From Batillaria attramentaria (lineage: Eukaryota > Mollusca > Gastropoda > Batillariidae): a stretch of 64,000 nucleotides of DNA. Position numbers and translations under genes: made by a program. Positions 1 through 11,658 of the stretch are shown here, piece by piece. The notes below the pieces were generated by a model, which did no database searches, was not told the origin of the DNA, and saw only the letters and a list, made by a program, of their open reading frames with translations. Location: NCBI GenBank assembly GCA_018292915.2, contig JACVVK020000450.1:466001-530000 (forward strand), in the 5' to 3' direction. Position 1 is the first letter of the stretch. Each line of letters begins with the position of its first letter.

Positions 1-745
1 AACACATATTTTGATATGATATGAAATGAGCATTATTTGTTTAATATTGTCATATATTTGACCTAATACAAATCTTGATTCTTTAAATGTCAAAAATAAT
101 TATTTAGTAAACTGGAAGTAAACCAAGGGAAATAACTTTCTACGGCACCACTATTTTGAGGGAAGGGACATAGGGACAGACTACCTCAGTTCAAAAGGCA
201 TTAGGCTGTGCTTTGGATTTCCTGTGTTTAGTCCTCTGTTGGGAAGAAATGAGATTTTTCACCTGCGCCCTGGTAATACTGACGCCATCTCTCTCTCTCT
301 CTCCCCCCCCCCACCCCCCGTCATGTGGAACTGACGCCATCTCTCTCTCTCCCCCCCCCCCCCACCCCCCGTCATGTGGAACTGACGCCATCTCTCTCTC
401 TCTCTCCCTCCTCCCCCCCTCCTTCCGGCCCCACCCCCAGTCATGTGGCTTATCGGTCGAGGTCGTAGCGGATCTATTGTCATCAGTAGGACTTGAAGAG
501 GGGAGAACCGGCAACAATAACAACAAAACAGACAAAATAACATGAAATTTGGAGAAACAACTTTGTTCCTCCTTATCTTCTTTTAGCCTGGCCATATTCA
601 ATTTTTACACCAGGACCTTTTTGTGGGTGTGTGTTCCTAAACTCCAAATCATAATTTTTCACTACTTTTCTTCCTTTAACCTGAAACTCATATTTACATT
701 CTTGTCAAGTATGCTGATGTTGAACATGCAGATTTTTGTTTTTGG
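1..745. repeat. Left copy of a ~1.02-kb direct duplication
   Basis: Bases 1-285 recur almost unchanged at 1025-1305, and 614-740 recur at about 1378-1540. The shared text starts ACACATATTTTGATATGATA and includes the GAAATGAGATTTTTCACCTG stretch. The left copy has an extra CT/C-rich minisatellite (280-447). The copy is cut by the window edge, so its true start is unknown. There is no coding signal; ORFs here come from the CT/C-rich repeats. Confidence 0.85.
280..447. repeat. Minisatellite, three units of about 51 bp
   Basis: Three successive units share TGACGCCATCTCTCTCTC, then a C-run, then CACCCCCGTCATGTGGAAC. The unit is absent from the second copy of the surrounding duplication, so it expanded in the left copy only. 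Confidence 0.85.
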
Positions 746-1024
746 ATTTGTTTGGAAAGAAAGTCATCAAGCAGGCATCAGACAGGTGAGAGAGAGGCGT
801 TGCTAGTACCCTTCTCACCAGGCGTAATCACCAAACAATCATAACGCCTTTGTCATCACGTCATCTGCAGCCCGAAGGCATACAGGTAAGAATTAATCCT
901 ACTTGATGACTACCAACTACCTGCATTAAATTCCAGACCCCTGATACAAACATCTATGACAAAATAGGGACGGTACAGTAAAATATAAAATTTTTTAACA
1001 AAAACATTTACAAAATCTGCAGCA

Positions 1025-1550
1025 AACACATATTTTGATATGATATGAAATAAGCATTATTTATTTAATATTGTCATATATTGAACTAATACAAATCTTG
1101 ATTCTTTAAATGTCAAAAATAATTATTTAGTAAACTGAAAGTAAACCAAGGGAAATAACCTTCCTACCACACGGCTATTTTGAGGGAAGCGACATAGGGA
1201 CAGACTACCTTTGTTCAAAAGGCTTTAGGCTGTGCTTTGGATTTCCTGTGTTCAGTCCTCTGTTGGGAAGAAATGAGATTTTTCACCTGCGCCCTGGTAA
1301 TACTTTCAACAACCACTCCCAACTCAAGACATTGTGTGTAGGGCAGAAGTCATGTTGGTGAAGTTTTTCCCACTTTACTTCAGGACTTTTTTTTTTTTTT
1401 TTTTTTAAAGCGTTACCAAACTCCAAATCATAATTTTTCACAACTTTTCTTCCTTTAACCTGAAACTCATCTTTACATTCTTGTCAAGTATGCTGAGTTG
1501 ACAGGTTCGGACTCCTTCCATCATGTTGAACATCAGTGCAGATTCAGTTT
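1025..1550. repeat. Right copy of the ~1.02-kb direct duplication
   Basis: Matches 1-745 with scattered substitutions. It carries a poly-T run at 1388-1406 where the left copy has other sequence. It ends close to the perfect palindrome at 1552-1579. Confidence 0.85.
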
Positions 1551-1551
1551 T

Positions 1552-1579
1552 AAGTTGTTTCTCTATAGAGAAACAACTT
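1552..1579. other. 28-bp perfect palindrome
   Basis: The arm AAGTTGTTTCTCTA is followed at once by its exact reverse complement, with no spacer. The core GTTGTTTC is shared with inverted repeats at 27314-27326/27460-27470 and 29061-29090, so it may be a terminal inverted repeat of one MITE family. Confidence 0.8.
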
Positions 1580-1736
1580 TATGGGATGGAGCAGATTTCG
1601 CTGCACACAGCAAGACTGTGACGTTTCTCCAGACAATACCTACTTTCGCGCACACAGTGACGTAACGCGGATATCTGCGTCATAGACACCTTACGTGCAC
1701 ACTATGCTGCTACTTTCTTTCGGGCGGGAGTTGTGA

Positions 1737-1739
<3 letters not shown>

Positions 1740-1832
<93 letters not shown>
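1740..1832. repeat. (TG)n microsatellite
   Basis: About 46 uninterrupted TG dinucleotides. The stretch 1580-2052 around it has no supported gene; it has a CpG-rich part near 1640-1730 with several ACGT/GACGT motifs. Confidence 0.95.
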
Positions 1833-1833
<1 letters not shown>

Positions 1834-2056
1834 ACGGATGTAATGATGGCTATCTCCTAAACCACCTCGTTGGAGGGCTTTTTACTTTGCTATAAAATGG
1901 GCAGTCATATTCTCCAGACCTACATTTCACGATTTTTATCCTGCCGCATTTTTAAAAAGAGTTATCGCCCATTTAATGAAATTGGTCATGTTCAGCTCGC
2001 GGTGCTTGTTCAAGAAATCGGGTATGGAAGCTACACGCTGGGTGATATTTCGCATG

Positions 2057-2579
2057 TTTAGTAGTACTTCGTAAAAGAGGACTTCGCTGAGCAGCGTGAC
2101 CTATTTACATGTATCTCAGGCTCACACGGCAGGGGCCGCGAGCGGCTAACGCGCTGAGATTAGCTAATGGTACCCCCAACGCGCCTGGTTTAAGCCGGCA
2201 CTGCGGAGCACCACAGTGCTGTCCACAGTTGTGATTTGGGGGGGGGGGGGGGGGGGTGTTTCCGCCGCTGTGACATCATCACAGCAACCTGGATTTCAAA
2301 TAGCCACAACGGTGACTCTGGTTCCCACAACAGATTCTGATTGGCTGTACTACGTCACTCGGCGTGCAAACCGTGCATGGCGGACTCGGACAGTGCATCT
2401 TCAATCGGTTTGTCACCGAGCACGGCTGTGTTCAGTTTTGTAGTTAATGAGACACATCGAGCGCAACGACCGTGATGTGCACATGTGTGTTTCGCGCGCT
2501 GTGCCCAGTGAAGAGCAGGCCTTACATGTAAATGGGTTACGCTGCTCAGCGAAGTCCTCCTTTACGAAGTCCTACTAAA
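2057..2579. mobile_element. 523-bp MITE with 57-bp terminal inverted repeats
   Basis: Bases 2057-2113 are the inverted match of 2523-2579 (start TTTAGTAGTACTTCGTAAAA, about five mismatches). CATG flanks both sides (2053-2056, 2580-2583), consistent with a 4-bp target duplication, though CATG is itself palindromic. The interior is CpG-rich and promoter-like: an inverted CCAAT box (GATTGG), TACGTCA, then an ATG in good context at 2378. That ATG opens only a short frame. No transposase is present, so the element is non-autonomous. It sits in the last visible intron of the coiled-coil gene, about 50 bp from a splice donor. The superfamily is not settled. Confidence 0.85.
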
Positions 2580-2632
2580 CATGCCTTATAGTGGAAGAGT
2601 TCTCGCCCCTCCCCTGTGCCCAACACACTCAC

Positions 2633-2839
2633 CATCCACGACCTGCTCGCACTGGGCACATCCGGGCCCTGGGCCTCGTGACCTTGCGAGAGATTGATGA
2701 CCTTGCCGCAGCGGTGTAGGCTCTTGCCGCCCTCATGACACAGGTCGTAGTCCTGCTCGTCCACGCTAGCGGCGGGCGCCAGACTCGGCTCATGCAACAC
2801 CAGTGTGCCAAGCTCATCCTGCAGAAACTGCGACAACAG
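2633..2839 (-). CDS. Coiled-coil gene, coding exon 7
   Basis: 207 nt, 69 codons, phase 0. Acceptor CGAGCAG, donor ATG|GTGAGT. Begins [20 protein letters not shown]; the rest is polar, with two Cys residues. The acceptor is weaker than the others because it follows a TAA/TTA repeat rather than a pyrimidine run, so the exon start could shift by a few codons. Confidence 0.78.
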
Positions 2840-2967
2840 CTGCTCGAATAATAATAACAATAATAATAATAATAACATTCTTATATAGTGCAGTATCCCC
2901 ACAAGGTAAGCTCAACGCGCTTCACAATTTCCGACTAAACAAATAAGAATCTTCAACTCGTACTGTC

Positions 2968-3063
<96 letters not shown>

Positions 3064-3620
3064 CATTCCACCGGCAACAGGGCTCAGGACGGGTCAAGGG
3101 CTGTTGTGAAACTAGTTGTAGGACAGTCTGAACAAGAACAAGTCTGGTTGACTGGCTGGTTGGACGCAGTGGGTGTGTGGAAGCAGTGTGTGTGTGGATG
3201 TGTGGGTGTGTGGGTGTCACTCTTAAGATCCCGATCCCGACCACCCCCTGCCCGCTGTATGATAAAACCCGTTAAAACGAACGAGCCACTGCACACCAGT
3301 AGGAACCACTTCAAGCCACTATTACGCAAAGGCGTGGGCCTTCCCCGCCAGGCCCGAGACCGCTGCAGATTGCGTAATGGTGGCTTGAAGTGGCTTCTAG
3401 TGACCTGAGCGACTAAAGATTTTAAGTAAAATTGCGAGTTTTGCATGGGCATTTAAGAGTTAATGACCTTTTTCAGGACGTATGTAATTCACTGTGTAAT
3501 TGGTCAGTTTCACCAGTGTATGTCTGTCCATCTTTGTAAAATGTGCGTATCGGTGAGTGATCGGGGCATTGAGTTTCAACGTAAAAAAAAAAAAAAAAAA
3601 AAAGCGCTCTACAAATACTA

Positions 3621-3670
<50 letters not shown>

Positions 3671-5930
3671 CATTTATCAAAGACAGGGCATCGAGAAAAA
3701 GGTCGGCACAAATATTTGGGATGTGGCCGAGTCGTGGATTCCAACTCACGACCCAAGTATTGAAAGTGATCTGAAGATTTCAAGTAAAACTGCGGTTTTT
3801 GCATGGCCTTTCAAGAGTTACGGGGCATGATACTTGTAGTATTTTATATTTAGTTACATTCGACCCAGCATCCGCGCTATCGAGGATACTGACACGAGTG
3901 CTCGCCCTTTTACAGTGGTGACTACTGACTACTGTCGATACGATACGACAAACGTGTGACTCACATCGCGCACGAGGTCGGTGCTGGCCGGGGCGGCGTG
4001 CAGGTAGACGCCCGGTTCGTGCAGCATCAAGTGCAGCTTGCCTTGCAGCTCGTCCAGCTGCTGCAGCTGCATCTGGTTCGTGTTGTGGTCGAACTCCAGG
4101 GACGAGTTGAACGTGCGCATTCCCAGGGCGCTCTGAAGTGCCTGTTAGGGCAGAGAGGCAAAGAGAGCGCGGCCGGCTGAGTGATATTATGATAATACAG
4201 GCTACGTACCAGAGATGGGAACTTGGAGGAAAACGCTATATATTCCTATTACACATAACGTTGCAGATGACACCCTAGAAATGCTTTAAAATTCACACAC
4301 AAAAAATCACAAAAATCAGGCAGCCATAGACTTATGTGTAGAGTAAATTTCAACAAATTCCAATATTCCGTTTTTTGGCAATGTTGGCAGCGACCACATA
4401 CCCCCTCATTCCACGGTCGTCTGCTGGCTCCTGTGCCAGCCGCGCATGAATACAAATAGTCCACAAGCCAGTCTCATTTTTCCCTTATGTTACTATTACC
4501 TGGCATGAAACTTGTTTACAAAGCCAACAAAAAGCACCAGATTGCCATTTTTTTAAAACTCTGCACACGAATTTTAAAAGGGGCAAAGATTTTCTACTAT
4601 ATTAATTTTAGCGGAGTTGTTACTACATGACCCGGAAGCTAATCAGTACTGCTCTGTAACCAAAGGCGCTTTATCCAAAATATGCCGCCGCGAGCTAAAC
4701 CCAACACGCACGCTCACGTGAATGATTCGCGTTCTCTCAGACGCTGGACATGAACACATAACAATCACGTGTTGCGAAGGGCCAGCTCAGCAGTTTAAGT
4801 TTTTGAATGTTAGAATATTGCATTTATTTTCGAATTTTCTGGGTTGAACATTTCCAAAGCAGAGGGGGAGGAAGCCGGAGTACCCGGAGAGAACCCCCGA
4901 CGGTCGGGCCGAATGAACGGTGTCAAGTACGAGAAAGAAAAATTCTTCGCTCCTAGTGGGACTCGAACCTAACCTCTCGCATTGTTGACAAAAGTCGTAA
5001 ACACTAGACCACCGATCGCCCCATTCATTGAAACCGCCTATGCACGAATGGAAAAGAGGATTTTTTTGCTAATAAAAATCTACCATTGATAATGATGATG
5101 AAGATATTAACTGGGCGAGAAGTTTCTGAGAGGGGGATAGGAAAAGAAATGTTTCAGATAGACCCAGTGGTTTTTTTTCTGCCCCAACTCTTTGCCAGTT
5201 CCAGTGGTGTTCCTCCCAGGTAAAGGGTGGAATCCAAGGAGGGCTTGTGGTTTGGGACTGCGGGACATCGACAGGGCCGCATTCCACGCTTCCTGTCATA
5301 AATATCCCGGCATTAACCAGGCCCGGGAACTACGGCACCTGCGGTGCCGGCCGTGTAATCATCCACATCATAAGACGTGTCATACCAAGGGAAGCACCCC
5401 CAAAGTCGCACCCGGGAAGTGGGGGAATCTCGGCTGTGTGGCAACAGCCTCCCCATTGGGCCCATAGCACACCCGCTTGCCTCGGCTTGGACTCGAACCC
5501 GGGTTTCCCGGTCCATGGTCCGAAGTGCTAACCACTACACTACTTGGGCCGGTGACAGACCCAGTGTTGCTGACCTGGACGGACAAGTGGCGTTCTTGTT
5601 GAGACAGCTGAAGATATTCCAGAGTTCTCTCCCCCAGCTGGCGTTCCTCCTCCGTAACTGACCCTGAACCGAAACGAGGCAGTAGTAAAGTTCGATCTGT
5701 TTGTCGATTTTTCTCTTTCTTTGTTTTCTGAATGTTTTGGGGCAACACCAGCTAACGGATTTCTGCCATATGTAACTGTGTGACTGTCAACGAGAATCGC
5801 ATCGGTGAATCATGTGGCAATAATTACCTAATGGGAATGGCACTGTATCATCATCATCATCATCATCATTCAATTCAATTCAATTCAATATAACTTTATT
5901 GTCTGTCGATGGCAGAAAATTTTCTTCTGG

Positions 5931-6013
<83 letters not shown>

Positions 6014-6329
6014 TAATTTATCTAGACATATAAATCCATACATATTAAACACAGATCCTAAAGTAATGTGTGATGTCCAAGTCTAATACTATGCAACTAA
6101 ACTAAGAAATCTAAACTAAAAGATGGCAAGGGCATAGCGGACATGACACAGCTGAGTAGTAAGCCCAGTTTTGAAAATCTCAACAAATAAAATCTATACA
6201 TTCTGGGGACGGGCAGTAAACACAGTCATGAGTTTAAAATAGATACTGCTGAGGGAATGAAAGATTTCTTAAACAAAGATTTCTTAATCATCATCATCAT
6301 CATCACTGTATCATCATCATCATCACTGT

Positions 6330-6363
<34 letters not shown>

Positions 6364-8886
6364 CTGTATCATCATCATCATCATCATCATCACAAAACTT
6401 TAATGTCGCACATGGGGAGACTTGACTTTGACACTCCTGTATACGATAATAACATCGGCAAAAACAATGTAAACAGAACACGGAATTTAACTAAACACAA
6501 TTGCTCAGCGCATGTAATTTTACAACGTTAACAGCCGGCAGACTACTGTTCTCCATTCCGTGCCATTCACTGGCATAGCATATAGCATTGGGAATGAATT
6601 CTTTAGTGTTTTCATGTTAGCAAGAAGCATTCTGTACCTTCTGTCAGACTGGAGTCACTAATTATTGGTTCAGAGGGTAGTGCGTATAGTGTCAGAAGCA
6701 ATCTGAATTGCTTTCCCGAACACCACTTTGTATTACAAATGAGACCGGGTCATACCTGGCCCCCATTTACTGATATTTTTGTTGCAATGTTTGTATTGCT
6801 GTACTCCCCTTTTCTTTGTTCTTAGTCCCGCTGTCCCTCCAGCCACCCGTTCTACCCGTCCCCGGCCACCCCTGTACATCAGCCTTTGTTCCCTGGCCAG
6901 TCCTGTGTACCGTCCACTAGCCACACGCACGCAGTGTTCCGTATCCGCGATGGCGCGCGTGTCAATTAGTTGTGTTTGTTTGTGTCTGTTTAGTGTCAAA
7001 TATCTCCGTAGTCCCTTCACTTAGAATAATTCTGTAAACTGCAGTAGTTTCATGACAGTTTGTACATTTTAATCATGTTTTGTTTTTGGCGCTGTTTTGT
7101 AGTTTAACGGGTGTATTTTGCGATTTTCACCACTTTTCAAATGCGTGGTCCCTGCATTTACGCTCCTTAATCGGCGATAGAAAATTGTCTGTTTTTTTTA
7201 TTGGGATCTTAAACTATTATAGTCTTAAAGTACTTTTCACGCTCTTTTAGATGCACTTTGTTTAAAGTTTCTAGCTGTTATCTAACGCCCGCTGTGATTC
7301 GTTTTCCACGTGTTAAGAAACACAAATTTCGCTGCGGCTGGCCCACGCGCTCTGCTTTTCGCTGCACTTGGGGCCGTGCTGTCTTTGCGGCTCGTGCTGG
7401 GCGCATAAGTAGCCGCGAGCTACGCCTCACTGGACAGTCGCCAGCCAGCCCTGTCGCGAGTCACTGCACGCGTCTACGAATTGTCTGCCATTTGTACTGC
7501 TTTCCCGTAATAAAACTCATGTCATAGCGACCTCTGTGTTTGGTCTCCCTGCCTGCATGAACCGGACCCCTGACACCCGGTTACACAAATAAATCAGACT
7601 GTCTTGTGGAATGCCGATGATATTACTAGCTAATGTGAGGGACAGACTGAAGTTTATCCTCATTCTTGTGACTAAATCAGGAACCAAGCCAATGAAAGGT
7701 ACGACCTCGACCTTTAGGTACGTGACTGGGGTTAACTTGTGACTTACCCTGAAGCCAGGCCCGGATCCTGTCAGTCTGCAGGATGAGAAGGTTATCCAGC
7801 GTCTCCACCCACTCAGAACGAGTCTGGCGCCATTTCTCCAGCGATTGGCTCAGGTCCTTCTGTACAACAAAACAGTCAAATTGTTCTGTTTGCGTGTCTT
7901 TTTTCTTACAAGCCGGTACGGAGCAAACTCGTCTTTTCTATAGATATTGTGTTTTTGTGTAGTGAGTAAAAATATGAACCACGGATCCTATATGACACAC
8001 CCTCAGGAAGCCAGCATCCAGCACCACACGCCAAGCCCTGACATGGAACCCACAGGGGAAAAGGAAGAGAGGCCGGCCTCGCAACAGCTGGAGGCGGGAC
8101 ACTGAAGCAGAGTTATATAAGCAGGGGACCAACTGGACCGGAGTGGCAAGAATAGCCCAGAACAGAGTGCGATGGCGAAGGGTTGTCGATGGCCTATGCT
8201 CCACGTGGAGCCAGGGGCCTAAGTAAGTAAGCTAAGTACGGATTCTATATGTCTCTGCCTTGACACGCACCGTTGCGGAGTGAATCTCGTTGTCCAGGCC
8301 GCTAGAGCGAATCTCTCCCACACGCAGCAAGTCACTGATACGACAAAGCCTCTCCCCAGCCTCGTCTGCAAGAAACAGAGAGTCCTTATGTTCACAGTTC
8401 AGTTCACTGTAGTTCAAGAAGGCATCTGTGCACTCACGAAAAAGCCCATCCAATTTCTCAGAAAATAATCTTCAAAGCGTCGTCTATGAGACTGTTCCAA
8501 TGTTTGGTTCACAAAGGTCATGGAAATTGTCACGCTCGTAGAGAACATTTCGTACCACACGCAAGAGTATCCCACGTTTTGGGCAGTTTTTTTGTTTTGT
8601 TTTTGTTTTTGCTTTCGGCCATGCATGCGAAAATCAGGCAAGCTTAACAGTTCCTTGACGACCCTTACTGCAGCAAACACGAGTATGATCAAAGTGCAAC
8701 ACTCCCACTAAGCCAAATTTAAATCCAAGCAGACATGAATTTTCTTACGCCGCCCCCTCTGTCTGGAACGCTTTACCTGTCACCATTAGGGACCTTCCCA
8801 CGCTGACTCAATTTAAGGCCCATTTGAAGACCTACATCTTTAGGCAAGCTTTCGAGCTGTAGACCGACCACTGTTTCATCGGCACT

Positions 8887-8935
<49 letters not shown>

Positions 8936-8994
8936 ACAGTGTGTGTGTGTGTGTGTGTGTGTATGTCACAGTGTGTGTGTGTGTGTGTATGTCA

Positions 8995-9065
<71 letters not shown>

Positions 9066-11594
9066 TATGTGAGCGCAAAGAGTGTTTCGTAGAAAACAGA
9101 TAGGCGCTATATAAAATGTATTCATTATTATTATTATTATTATTAATTAATTATGTTTTTGTTTTTTTTAGTAAGGCCACTGGTGCACCACCCCAAACGT
9201 ACTTGGTAGGGATTAAGGTCGTATTAGTACAGTGTTGTTACTATAATCAGCCACTAAGCTATTCTCAGTTAACCATGAATCAGAATACTGCACCACGACT
9301 AAATAAATTAATTGATAATCAGAATGCTGCACCACGACTAAATAAATTAATTGATAATCAGAATACTGCACCACGACTAAATAAATTAATTGATAATCAG
9401 AATGCTGCTCCAAGGTCCCTGGATCCGCTACGCTATAGTGGATCTAGGGTTCTTGACTGCATCCGCATGATTCAAAACCATGCAGGCTTCTGTAACCACA
9501 GGGAAGTAAAGTTGTGGAGGAAGGATTAAAAACCAGTCCAGTCTGGAAAGACAGAAGAACGCGGAGAAGCTGCGACATCTGTTAGTCCCTCCGTCTCACC
9601 TCACTGCTATCATGTATCGGTGCTGAAACCATGAACACTAGATAAACCTATCCAGTCATTATTGAGCAGTGTTTATTCGTACTGGCATTGGTACAGTCTA
9701 CAGTCCCGTTACCATGGTAAGGAAAATTCGGGCTGTGTCTCCCCCCCCCCCCTCCTCCCCGAGGGAAGCGCGTCGCCACCACCCATTTTTTCCCTGCATG
9801 CACAGCATGTGAGTTTTTTTTTTTTTTTTTTTTTTCAATTCCACGGTCCCTTCCGTTTGGAATGGGGTTTTTAGCGTGCACACTAATTGATGTGTACACG
9901 AAGGCGAGACAGGCACCGTAAACGAGTCTGCACCTGATTTTGACTCGATTTGGAAAGGAAACTTCCCATCAAGTTCCTGCCCGCCAGAGGGCGGGTGGGT
10001 GTTTGGGGGTTTATCGTCTTTTTCCACCGCATACGGGTGATATCAAAGACGGGGCAACGATGAAAAAGCCAGCACAAATATTTGGCCCCAGCCGGGATAC
10101 GAACTCACGACCCGAGCATTTGCCCGGCAGAGACTTGAACCAGGCAACTCAGGATCCGAACTCGGATACCTTAACCACTAGACCTAATATCACGATCCCA
10201 TTCATACTCCTGAGCAAAGAGAGACATTAATTTTCCTATTGTTCCTTTAGTCCGGGGAAGCACAAAACTCAATATGGGCCAATCACAGACGTAAAGAGAT
10301 AGACGCACCGCCGCACGCTGCCACCGCTGCTTGCGAGTGTCGCTATCGCGGCCATCTTACTAATACCAGAACTCAGAGGCTCTGTGTATAGGACGCCTCG
10401 TTCGAAATACAAAGTTCTTTAGAAAGACGTCATCAGAAATGTAACGTAAGATAAAGCGGACCAATGCTATGCGCGCTATGTAAACAGCTGATAGCGTCTG
10501 GCCAATGCTATGCGCGCTATGTAAACAGCTGGCACTTCCAGGTACTAGCAACATGGCGCGCGGCGGCGTCACTTTTCCGGCACCGCGGTGCGTCTATCTC
10601 TATACGTCTGTGGGGCCAACCCCTGAAACTCCTGGCGCTGTCCACGCTGAGACACTGCTCCCTGGATACGAAACTATCGGCCAGACTCCGCTCCAGCTGA
10701 CGACAATTCCCGCGCCAGTACAACTCGTGTCCGCGTGCCAAAAGGTCGTCTGCAACAGAATAAAATTTGGGCGAACTGGATACGAGCACACTCTGCGTCA
10801 GTAGACCGCGACTCCAGTAGACCGCATCTCCTTCCTTCTGTGGTCTACGTTAGCGAAGCCATCGTTAGTGACATTTCCCTGAACACAGGTCGAAAAGTAC
10901 CCCGCTGTATATCAAAATATTTCCTTGGACGAAAGACATCGGCGAAATAGCTTGCGGGGTGAACTGTTCCTCGGGAAAATCTGCTGGCTCAATAGGTCGA
11001 GCGACGGATTCAAGATCGAAGGCTCGATGGGTGGAGTTTCATCAGGGTCATATTAGTACAAGCTCCTCCCAATATCCCAATCTTCAAAGTCATCCTTGTC
11101 AAGGACAGTAGACATGAAAGCTCAAAATATACATCACCATCATCATCGTTGTCGTCCTTGTAATCATCATCATCATCATTGTCATCGTAGTCGTCTTTTT
11201 ATCATCATCATCATCATCATCATCGTCATCATCATTGTATTATTTTGTCTTCGTCATAATTATCATCTTTATCATCATCATAATCGTCGTCGTCGTCGTC
11301 GTCATCATCATCAGCAGCAGCATCGTCGTCGTTGTCGTCGTCGTCGTCGTCACCTCTCTCCTGAGTCAGTAGCTGTTCCCTGCCCTCTAGCTGCAGCATC
11401 TCTTCGTGTAGAGCGGTGATCTGCTGCTCCATGGACTGTATCAGTGTCTTGGCGTCGTCCAGCGCTTCTTCGCAACCAGCTGTCGACTGCTCCACGCGCA
11501 GGATGACGTCAATATAGTTGGTCAGCCCCTGTTTGTCCTTGCGGACGTCGTGCACGATCTAGTTTCCGAGGAAAAAAAATGTTTACTGACGGGC

Positions 11595-11658
<64 letters not shown>

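Noticed and set aside
2378..2475. Possible first coding exon at ATGGCGGAC
   Set aside because: It lies wholly inside a TIR-bounded MITE, and no partner exon was found.
9116..9529. 137-codon ORF
   Set aside because: Consists of LINE tail plus a 39-bp minisatellite; no conserved domain or splice context.
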